A stretch of 64,000 bases of DNA from assembly GCA_963746315.1 (NCBI GenBank), contig CAVVAR010000003.1:1130024-1194023 (forward strand). Direction: 5' to 3'. Source of the DNA: Ga0077555 sp963746315 (lineage in GTDB: Bacteria; Pseudomonadota; Alphaproteobacteria; Rhizobiales; Hyphomicrobiaceae). A model generated the notes under the pieces. It had not been told where the DNA came from. It made no database searches and saw only the letters and a program-made list of their open reading frames with translations. Numbering within the stretch: position 1 is the first letter of the stretch; every line of letters begins with the position of its first letter. Below, one piece after another: positions 56,864 through 64,000 of the stretch. Position numbers and translations under genes: made by a program.

Positions 56864-57883
56864 ATGAGGAGCCCAAGCAATGAATTGTTGGCCGACAAGT
56901 TGCGTGAGATGGCCGACATTCTCGAGGTGCAGCACGAGGATGGCTATCGGGTCGCGGCCTATCGCCGGGCCGCAAGGACACTCCTGGAGCTCGAGAAGCC
57001 CATCGACGAGATCGTCCGAAATGAAGGCCTCAAAGGCGTCGTCGCATTGCCCGGCATCGGTCGGGGCATCGGAACGGCGATCGTCGAGATCGTCACCACG
57101 GGACGCTGGAACCAGCTCGATCGGTTGTCGGGAACGCTCGAGCCGGAGCAATTGTTCCAAACCGTTCCGGGCATCGGGCCGCAGCTTGCCGCGCGCATTC
57201 ACGACGAGCTCAATACCGACACGCTCGAGCAACTGGAGCAGGCCGCCCATGATGGCCGCCTGGAGAAGGTCCCAGGCGTCGGCGTGCGCCGCGCGCTCGC
57301 CATCAAAGGGGCGCTGGCCGACCGCCTCGGTCATCGCCACTTCCAGCGCCCCCCGCATTCCAGTGGACCGCCAGTCGCGCTGCTGCTGGACGTGGATCGG
57401 GAATATCGAACGAAGGCGGCGCAGGACAAGCTGCGCAAGATCGCCCCCAAGCGCTTCAATCCGTCGGGCGAGGCCTGGCTTCCCGTCCTGCACACGAGCC
57501 GCGACGCGTGGCAATTCACCGTGCTCTTTTCGAACACGCAAAGGGCGCACGAACTGCAGAAGACCAATGATTGGGTCGTTGTCTATTTCCACACCGATTC
57601 CGAACCCGAGGCGCAATGCACGATCGTGACCGAGACCCGCGGTCCGCTGGAGGGAAAGCGAGTTGTCCGGGGCAGGGAGGGTGATTGCATCGCCCATTAT
57701 GCCGAGATGGACGCGCAAGCCGGCGTGATGAACGAGACACCTCGGAGCCAGAGCTGCAGAACGAGCCAAAGGGGCAGTGGCAGAAGGACGAGCATCGATG
57801 ACGACATCAACAGGGCCTCGTCGCATCGTCATCATGGGTGCGGCAGGCCGCGACTTCCACAATTTCAATGTGGTCTATCGTGA
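56864..57883 (+). CDS. Helix-hairpin-helix protein related to the PolX N-terminal domain
   Basis: A 339-codon ORF. Residues about 1-150 match the 8-kDa HhH region of PolX polymerases (YRVAAYRRAARTLLEL, then HhH motifs ALPGIGRGIGTAI, TVPGIGPQLAARI, KVPGVGVRRALAI). The remaining part (FTVLFSNTQRAHELQKTNDWVVVYF) lacks the GS and DxD motifs of a nucleotidyltransferase, so no polymerase activity is expected. The last ~60 residues look non-family-like and overlap the next gene by 86 bases; the true stop may be near 57710 after a frameshift. Likely DNA binding. Confidence 0.7.
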   Translation: MRSPSNELLADKLREMADILEVQHEDGYRVAAYRRAARTLLELEKPIDEIVRNEGLKGVVALPGIGRGIGTAIVEIVTTGRWNQLDRLSGTLEPEQLFQTVPGIGPQLAARIHDELNTDTLEQLEQAAHDGRLEKVPGVGVRRALAIKGALADRLGHRHFQRPPHSSGPPVALLLDVDREYRTKAAQDKLRKIAPKRFNPSGEAWLPVLHTSRDAWQFTVLFSNTQRAHELQKTNDWVVVYFHTDSEPEAQCTIVTETRGPLEGKRVVRGREGDCIAHYAEMDAQAGVMNETPRSQSCRTSQRGSGRRTSIDDDINRASSHRHHGCGRPRLPQFQCGLS

Positions 57884-59147
57884 CGATCCGGCGAGCGAAG
57901 TCGTGGCGTTCACGGCGGCGCAGATCCCGGGGATCGCCGATCGGCGCTATCCCGTCTCGTTGGCCGGGCCCCGCTATCCCGACGGCATTCCGATACTCGA
58001 CGAGCACGACCTGGCCGAGATCTGCAAGAGAGAGGCCATCGACGAGGTGGTCTTTGCCTACAGCGATGTCGAGCACGCCCATGTCATGCACAAGGCTTCG
58101 ATCGCGCTGGCGGCCGGCGCCGATTTCACGTTGCTCGGGCCAAAGCGCACCATGCTGGAGGCGCGCGTCCCCGTCATCGCCGTCTCGGCGGTGCGAACGG
58201 GTGTTGGAAAGTCGCAGGTTGCTCGCTGGCTCTCGCGACGGCTCAAGGAGCGCGGCCTTCGCGTGGTCGCCGTCCGCCACCCGATGCCCTATGGCCATCT
58301 CGAGCGCCAGGCCGTGCAGCGGTTCGAGCGCCTCGGGGATCTGGATGCCGCGCAGTGCACGGTCGAAGAGCGGGAGGAGTACGAGCCGCATCTTGCCATC
58401 GGCAACCTTGTCTTTGCCGGTGCCGACTATGCCCGCATCTTCGAGGCTGCCGCGAAGGAGGCGGATATCATCCTGTGGGATGGCGGCAACAACGACTTTC
58501 CGTTCGTCAGACCAAGCCTTCACGTCGTTCTCGTCGATCCGCTGCGACCTGGACACGAGACCACGCATCATCCGGGCGAGGCCGTCCTGCGCATGGCCGA
58601 CGTCGTCATCGTCGCCAAGTGCAATTCGGCGTCGACGGCCGCCATTCAACAGGTCACCGAGACCGCACGTGCCATCGCTCCCAGAGCCGAGATCATCCGC
58701 GGCGCATCGATCATTACCTTGGATGCACCCGACGCGGTGCGAGGCAAGCGGGTCATCGTCATCGACGACGGGCCGACGCTCACACACGGCGGCATGGCCT
58801 ATGGTGCGGGATACTTGGCGGCCGTCGAGGCTGGTGCCGGCGAGATCGTCGATCCGAGAGCATCGGCGGTCGGGCACATCGCAGCAGCGTTCAAACAGTA
58901 TCCTCATATCGGCAAGGTGCTGCCGGCGCTCGGCTATTCGCAGTCCCAGCTCGACGATCTGAGAGCGACGATCAATGGCTCCCGAGCCGACGTCGTAGTC
59001 AGCGGAACACCGAGCGACATCGCCCGGCTCATCGCGATCGATAAGCCTGTGGTTCGTGCCCGCTACGAGTTCGCCGAGATGGACACGCCCCGCCTCGATC
59101 AGCGCCTCGACACGTTTCTGCAGGAGCGAGGAACAGGGCGATCCTAA
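57798..59147 (+). CDS. Cyclic 2,3-diphosphoglycerate synthetase-like GTPase (COG2403 type)
   Basis: An intact protein of 449 residues. N-terminal Rossmann-like half (IVIMGAAGRDFHNFNVVYR) and a P-loop half (VSAVRTGVGKSQVARWLSRRL; ILWDGGNNDFPF). Archaeal members make the thermoprotectant cyclic 2,3-diphosphoglycerate. Bacterial members, usually beside carbamate kinase and carbamoyltransferase as here, have no settled function. The ATG at 57798 gives the family-like N-terminus; an ATG at 57777 is possible. Followed by the OTC gene after 47 bases. Confidence 0.85.
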   Translation: MTTSTGPRRIVIMGAAGRDFHNFNVVYRDDPASEVVAFTAAQIPGIADRRYPVSLAGPRYPDGIPILDEHDLAEICKREAIDEVVFAYSDVEHAHVMHKASIALAAGADFTLLGPKRTMLEARVPVIAVSAVRTGVGKSQVARWLSRRLKERGLRVVAVRHPMPYGHLERQAVQRFERLGDLDAAQCTVEEREEYEPHLAIGNLVFAGADYARIFEAAAKEADIILWDGGNNDFPFVRPSLHVVLVDPLRPGHETTHHPGEAVLRMADVVIVAKCNSASTAAIQQVTETARAIAPRAEIIRGASIITLDAPDAVRGKRVIVIDDGPTLTHGGMAYGAGYLAAVEAGAGEIVDPRASAVGHIAAAFKQYPHIGKVLPALGYSQSQLDDLRATINGSRADVVVSGTPSDIARLIAIDKPVVRARYEFAEMDTPRLDQRLDTFLQERGTGRS

Positions 59148-59194
59148 GCCACGGCATTGCTCACAATTGGCGTTCCAAGCCTGGAGGGTTTCCC

Positions 59195-60196
59195 ATGCCG
59201 ATCAATCTCAAGGGCCGCAGCTTGCTGAGCCTCGACGACGTGTCGGCATCGGAGATCCGGTTTCTGTTGCGCCTTGCCGCGGAGCTGAAGTCCGCCAAGC
59301 TGTCCGGTAGCGAGCAGCAGCGGCTGAAGGGACGCAACATCGCACTGATCTTCGAGAAGGATTCAACCCGGACACGCACCGGGTTCGAGGTGGCAGCCTA
59401 CGATCAGGGCGCGCATGTGACCTACCTTGGACCGAGTGGAAGTCAGATCGGCCACAAGGAATCGATGAAGGACACGGCGCGGGTGCTCGGGCGCATGTAC
59501 GACGCCATCGAGTTTCGCGGCTACAGCCAGCGGTCGGCGCGCGAGCTTGCCGAGTATTCCGGGGTGCCCGTCTACAACGGTCTGACGGATGAGGCCCACC
59601 CGACCCAGGCGCTCGCGGATTTCATGACGATGCGCGAGTTCACCCACAAGCACCTGTCCGATATGGCGGTCGTGTTCATGGGCGACGTCGGCAACAACGT
59701 GGCGCGAAGCCTGGCGCTTGGTGCCGTAAAGCTCGGGATGGATATGCGGCTCTGCGGGCCAAAGGAGCTTTGGCCCGAGCGCCCATTCCTCGATCAGCTC
59801 GAGCAAACGGCGCGTGAGGCTCGCGGCAAGATCTCGATAAGGACCGACCTTGGCACGGCCCTGTCAGGCGCCGACTTCGTCTACACCGACGTCTGGCTCT
59901 CCATGGGGGAGCCGAAGGAGAAATGGGCCGAGCGCATCCCGCTGCTCACGCCCTACCGTGTCACCGAGGACGTCATGGCCATGACCGGCAACGCGCACGC
60001 CAAGTTCATGCATTGCCTGCCAGCGTTCCACAACAGGGAGACGACCGTCGGGGAGGAGATCGCCCAGAAGTTTGGCGTCGAATGCATGGAGGTGACCGAG
60101 GGCGTGTTCGAAGGGCCGGCATCGATCGTGTTCGACCAGGCGGAGAACCGCATGCACACGATCAAGGCGATTCTCGTCGCGACCATAGGATCCTGA
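59195..60196 (+). CDS. Ornithine carbamoyltransferase
   Basis: Interconverts ornithine plus carbamoyl phosphate and citrulline. The 333 residues have the carbamoyl phosphate motif STRTRTGFEVA, HPTQALADF, the ornithine-binding DVWLSMGE and HCLPAFHNRET, so it is a true OTC rather than a YgeW-type relative. Between the GTPase and carbamate kinase genes it probably runs in the catabolic direction, citrulline to carbamoyl phosphate. Intact, unlike several neighbours. Symbol withheld because argF and arcB types cannot be separated here. Confidence 0.93.
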   Translation: MPINLKGRSLLSLDDVSASEIRFLLRLAAELKSAKLSGSEQQRLKGRNIALIFEKDSTRTRTGFEVAAYDQGAHVTYLGPSGSQIGHKESMKDTARVLGRMYDAIEFRGYSQRSARELAEYSGVPVYNGLTDEAHPTQALADFMTMREFTHKHLSDMAVVFMGDVGNNVARSLALGAVKLGMDMRLCGPKELWPERPFLDQLEQTAREARGKISIRTDLGTALSGADFVYTDVWLSMGEPKEKWAERIPLLTPYRVTEDVMAMTGNAHAKFMHCLPAFHNRETTVGEEIAQKFGVECMEVTEGVFEGPASIVFDQAENRMHTIKAILVATIGS

Positions 60197-60200
60197 GACC

Positions 60201-61150
60201 ATGCGCATCGTCGCGGCACTCGGAGGCAATGCGCTCCTCAAACGCGGTGAGCCGCTGACTGAGGCCAATCAGCGTGCCAATGTCCGGCGTGCCGCGGTAG
60301 GCGCTTGCGCCACTCTGCTCCGACAGCAACGAGGTCTTCATCACGCACGGCAATGGGCCGCAGGTCGGCCTCCTCGCGCTGCAAAGTGCTGCAGGTCCCG
60401 CGGGCGGCCAGCAGCCGCTCGATGTCTTGAGCGCCGAAACGGAAGGCATGCTGGGCTACCTGATCGAGCAGGAGCTCAGGAATGCATTGCCGTCGGAGAA
60501 AGAGGTGGCGTCCGTCCTCTCCCAAATTGTCGTCGATCCAAAGAGATCCTGCATTCGAAATCCCACGAAGCCGATCGGCCCCATCTACGCGCAGGATGAA
60601 GCACAGCGTCTCGTGTCCGAGCGGGGCTGGTCGATCGTGAAGGACGGCGCAGCCTGGCGCCGGGCCGTGCCCTCCCCTCGGCCGCTCGCAATTCTTGGCC
60701 TCGGCGTGCTCTCTCTCCTGGCTTCGCGCGGTGTCATCGTCATCTGCGTCGGAGGCGGTGGCATCCCCGTTGCCCGCGCCGACGATGGCCGCCTCCACGG
60801 CGTCGAAGCGGTGATCGACAAGGATCATGCCAGTGCGCTGCTTGCCCGCGAGGTCAATGCGGATTGCCTCCTCCTGCTGACCGACGTTGACAGTGTCTAT
60901 CTTGGCTGGCGCACGGCAAGACGCACAGTCCGTCGCTAGTGCCGGTCCGAACGATCTCGATCCGACTGAGTTCGAGCCGGGCTCGATGCGACCCAAGGTC
61001 GAAGCTGCTCTCGAGTTCGTGCGACGAACCGGGAAACGCGCAGCAATCGGCCGGCTGGAGGACGCGGCGTCGCTCCTCATAGGGGCGGCCGGAACGTCGT
61101 TCGAGAACTCGCAAGTAGGCCTTCGGATGCGAGGCCCAATCGCCCTGTAA
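60201..61150 (+). pseudogene. Carbamate kinase, two frameshifts
   Basis: Converts carbamoyl phosphate and ADP to ATP, CO2 and NH3. The start MRIVAALGGNALLKRGE at 60201 is in one frame. From about 60318, FITHGNGPQVGLLALQ, SAETEGMLGYLIEQEL, CVGGGGIPV and LLLLTDVDSVY are in a second. After about 60925, FEPGSMRPKVEAALEFV and the C-terminus are in a third, ending at 61150. Every conserved block is present. It starts 4 bases after the OTC stop, so the two form a unit. Confidence 0.87.
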
Positions 61151-61276
61151 AGATTGCCAGCGAGTAAGCCTGTCCCTGAAGGATCTGCCTCACTGGAATA
61201 GGCGGACGGTTGTTGGCACTTGGGCATCTGCCTCCACCCTCGCCCAGGGCGTAGCCAAGTCGTTCTCGAGTGGTCC

Positions 61277-62087
61277 CTATGGCAGCCTCAGGCTCGTGAT
61301 GTAGGCAACGATCGCGGCACGCTCGTCAGCTTCGAGCACGATGTGCGGCATCTCGCGATGCGGGGTGGAGAGCCATACCGAGAGCGCCAGCTCCGACATT
61401 CCAGGTGAATTGGCGATGACCGTGAAGCTCGCCACGTCGCTACGGGGCGAGTTCGAGATCTCCGGGCTTGATCGCATGGCATTCCGCGCAGAGCTGCTCG
61501 GAAGACACGCGCCCGCGCTTGGCATCCCCCACGGGCTCATTGGCGCGAGCACTGCCGGCCACGCCGACGAGCGCAAGGGCGAGACAGATGACGATTGTGC
61601 GCATGGCTGAACTCGTGACGACAACGTCGGGGGCTAGGCGGTTGACCTTCATAGCGAAGAGCGTGAAGCAGACGAGATCGAGGAGCACGGCGAGGCTGGC
61701 CACCCAGAGCACGCCGAGCTGGTAGAAGTCGAGCTGCAGGTAGCCCGAGAGCCATCGCTCCATTGCAAAAGCGATTACGACGGCTGGAGCCAGCGACGTC
61801 AACACATCGAGCAAGGGACGAACATCGCTGCCGACCGGCTGCAGCACGACGGCGAACGCCTGCACGGCGAGATAAGCGAGCGCAACGGTCACACAGACTA
61901 TGACGTGGCGAAAGACGTCGTCGGCTTGATTGAGCTCCGGCCTGTAGCCGCCCCAGACCGCCAGCACAAAGAAGGCCGCGAAAACGAACGGCGAGACCAG
62001 CTGGGGCGCGAGCCAGAGACTGCCACTGCCCGGATGCCTCGCTCGCGGCGCGTTGAACTCCCTTGTCCTTGCGTCCACCTGTGCCAC
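61277..62087 (-). pseudogene. Membrane domain joined in frame to a c-type cytochrome, frameshift near the end
   Basis: The GTG at 62087 has a strong GGGGAGA. Residues 1-160 hold about four hydrophobic segments with no recognised family. From Met162 (61604) a second N-terminal signal-like segment (TIVICLALALVGVAGSARA) begins, followed by the haem motif CAECH (200-204). A shift near 61450 is needed to reach the rest of the cytochrome (SVWLSTPHREMPHIVL with a candidate axial Met, ending AAIVAYITSLRLP at 61277). The two parts may be separate genes fused by loss of the first stop. Divergent from the thioredoxin-CcdA gene. Confidence 0.65.
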
Positions 62088-62293
62088 GGCGTCTCCCCTT
62101 CCAAGTCGTTGATCGTGCAGCCCTCCGGGTTCGGCTCATCGCATGTACTGATGGAACGTGCAGAGTTGCTTGGCCAGGACTAGCTGCCGAGCCTGCAGCC
62201 TGCGCTCACGCCCGGAAAAGCCATCGGCCGAGCATCACGTCGAACACAGCAAGTAGACTTGAGATTGTTAGTTTGTTCATGAACGATCCTGCA

Positions 62294-62307
62294 TTGCGCC
62301 TGGTCAA
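62294..62307. promoter_or_regulatory. Very weak FNR-like palindrome
   Basis: TTGCG-CCTG-GTCAA matches the FNR/FixK pattern poorly but lies about 41 bases before the next ATG (62342). Listed only because other genes of the block have better boxes. Confidence 0.2.
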
Positions 62308-62341
62308 TGTGTGACCGCCACCCGCGTGGCTCCTGACGGGC

Positions 62342-63617
62342 ATGATACGAACCTTGCGAATTCTTTCGGCGTTTGTGCTGCCGGCGTTTGTGCTGCTCGT
62401 GTTGGCTGTGTCTGATGTGCTGGCGCAGGAGTTGGCCTTCACTCAGGGCACGCGAGCCTCCCCGGGCGCCGCGGTCGAGGTCCATCTATTCTGGACGGCG
62501 ACCTGCCCGCATTGCGCCAATGCACGCCGCTTCCTCGAGCGGGTCGTGTCGGTCACTCCCGGCGCGCGACTGCGCTCTCTCGAGCTCGATGGCGATGACC
62601 GCAAGGAGGCCGCCTTCATCGCCCTTTCGAAGCGCTTCAACAACGAGCCCCCGGGCGTGCCCTTGATCATCGTCGGCGACGAGGCATTCGTCGGCTACCG
62701 CGACGACGCGACGACGGGAGTCGAGATCGAGAGACGGATCAGAGCTTGCCTCGCAGGCCCCTGCACCGATGTCGCCGGGCCGGTCCTGGCGCAAACCGGT
62801 CTGATCGCGCCGGTCGCGCAGGGGGTGGGCGACGAGCGAGGTCCCCGCATCAGGCGGCCCGAGCTGCCGGCGACGATTTCGATTCCCGGCATTGGCAGCA
62901 TCGAAACCCGCGCGCTCTCGCTGCCGATGCTGACCATCGTGCTCGGCGCCGTCGACGGCTTCAATCCATGCGCAATGTGGGTGCTGGTATTTCTGATCGG
63001 CCTGCTGGTCGGAATGAACGATCGCGTCCGGATGTGGAGCTATGGCGCGGCGTTCCTGCTGACATCGGGTGCTGTCTACTTCTTGTTCATGGCCACGTGG
63101 CTCAATCTATTCCTGTTCCTCGGCTCGCTCGCCTGGATCCGGGCGGCCGTTGGCGTGTTCGCTCTGGGAGCTGGCGCCTACTACCTTCGCGAGTTCGTCC
63201 GTAACCCGAATGCCGCCTGTGCGGTGACGACGCCGGGCGAGCGGCAGCGCGTAATGGACCGACTGAAGACCGCAGTATCCGAGCGCTCTTTCGTCATGGC
63301 CATTCTCGGGATCATGGCGCTGGCCGTCGCCGTCAACATGATCGAGCTGCTGTGCTCGGCGGGCATTCCGGCGGTCTATACGCAGGTCCTGGCGCTCAGC
63401 AATCTCACGCCGCTCGGCTACTACGCCGACTTGGCGCTCTATATCGCCGTGTTCATGCTCGACGACGCGGTGATCTTCGTCGCCGCCATGCTGACGCTGC
63501 AGGCGACGGGGCTCGCGGCGTCTTATTCGCGCTGGTCGCATCTCATCGGCGGCGCTGTGTTGCTTGGCGTCGGGCCTGCTGCTCATCTTCAGGCCCGCGT
63601 GGCTCGCCATGGCATAA
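62342..63617 (+). pseudogene. Thioredoxin-like plus CcdA/DsbD-like membrane protein, frameshifted at the 3' end
   Basis: Signal segment (residues 1-28), then a thioredoxin-like domain with CPHC (55-58) in FWTATCPHCANARRFLE. A membrane part of about six helices follows, starting at VLGAVDGFNPCAMWVLVFLIGL with a conserved Cys as in DsbD/CcdA, and a second Cys in IELLCSAGIPAVY. It likely passes reducing power across the membrane to a periplasmic partner such as the cytochrome encoded next door. One extra base near 63566 moves the true end (FRPAWLAMA, stop 63615-63617) out of frame. Confidence 0.82.
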
Positions 63618-63619
63618 GT

Positions 63620-63990
63620 GCCGATTGTCCCGGCTACGGAGCAGGGCGACGGCAGCCCTCGCGCTGCTCGAGCTTGCCGCGACGATGCGGTCCGGCGCTG
63701 AAGCGGATATCGTGGGCGCCGCGAAGCCTATGAAAGTGGCGTCGGGCCAGGCAATCGTGACGCGGCGATCGTCGAGCGTAATGGTCAGCACATCGCGTGT
63801 CGCGTGGCTGTGCTCCTGCCAGAGGCGATTGCCGTTCCAGGCTGCCCAGAAGGCCATGGCGGAAATAACGGGCACGACGACGATCAGGTGCGGATCGCGT
63901 CCCAGGTAGCCATTTCAGGCGAGCCACAGGATCGCCACCGAGCACATGCCCCAGACAATATAGACGAAACCCTCTCCGGATCAACGACGC
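63620..63990 (-). pseudogene. Membrane protein remnant, in-frame stop
   Basis: On the minus strand a two-helix protein is readable (FVYIVWGMCSVAILWLA, then GYLGRDPHLIVVVPVISAMA and LTITLDDRRVTIAW), interrupted by a TGA at 63915-63917. The upstream part reaches the window edge. No family recognised. It may start instead at the ATG of AMAFWAAW (63875) as a small protein. Confidence 0.35.
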
Positions 63991-64000
63991 CGAGGAAGTT

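Noticed and set aside
56864..57883. DNA polymerase X
   Set aside because: HhH region is present but the nucleotidyltransferase GS and DxD motifs are absent.

Overview
The window is high-GC DNA from an alphaproteobacterium, most likely Hyphomicrobiales (Rhizobiales). The grounds are the carD / fdxA / S4-domain / SUV3-type helicase neighbourhood, an olsB-olsA ornithine-lipid operon, a DUF3108 protein, a phasin, and FNR/FixK-like boxes. No species can be named from sequence alone.

Left part (1-29.0 kb) looks like ordinary chromosome with intact, well-spaced genes. It holds a carbonic anhydrase (cut by the window edge), an OxyR-like LysR regulator, a GMC oxidoreductase, moaD-moaE, pgsA, a fumarylacetoacetate-hydrolase-family enzyme and olsB-olsA. 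Next comes an oxalate-to-C1 module on the minus strand: GntR regulator, oxalyl-CoA decarboxylase (oxc), formyl-CoA:oxalate CoA-transferase (frc), a stand-alone formyl-tetrahydrofolate hydrolase-like protein and formate-tetrahydrofolate ligase (fhs). It would turn oxalate into CO2 and formate and feed the formate into folate C1 carriers. After it come a tyrosine-less SDR, a nuclease-like protein, carD, fdxA, an S4 protein, a long helicase, and a set of SDR / hydrolase / MFS / LLM-oxidoreductase genes.

At 30.2 kb lies the 3' half of a tRNA-Leu(UAA), followed by a tyrosine recombinase. This is the signature of a genomic island whose left attachment site is here and whose body runs to the right, perhaps past the window end.

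The putative island (30.2-64 kb) holds several blocks. (i) An acyl / acetyl-CoA block: an ACP-FAAL-acyltransferase fusion, a fatty acyl-CoA ligase, a phasin, an nfeD/slipin deletion remnant, acetyl-CoA synthetase, a fused alpha-beta E1, E2 and a free ACP. (ii) An intact IS3-family element with a 3-bp target duplication. (iii) A block with an NSS transporter, universal stress protein, nitroreductase, small membrane peptide and flavin reductase. (iv) A divergent pair of stress operons sharing one promoter region with an FNR/FixK-like box at 55.70 kb: hsp20-groEL-pcm-erythromycin-esterase-cbpA-cbpM leftward, and zinc alcohol dehydrogenase - HhH protein - cyclic-2,3-diphosphoglycerate-synthetase-like GTPase - ornithine carbamoyltransferase - carbamate kinase rightward. 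(v) A membrane/cytochrome c ORF and a thioredoxin-CcdA-like fusion. The block reads as a low-oxygen and protein-damage survival island with a possible carbamoyl-phosphate ATP-yielding step.

A striking feature is that genes from about 29.4 kb rightward carry roughly two dozen single-base frameshifts in otherwise well-conserved proteins, whereas none was seen in 1-29 kb. Either the consensus is poor there or the island is in early decay. Coordinates for frameshifted genes span the whole reconstructed gene.
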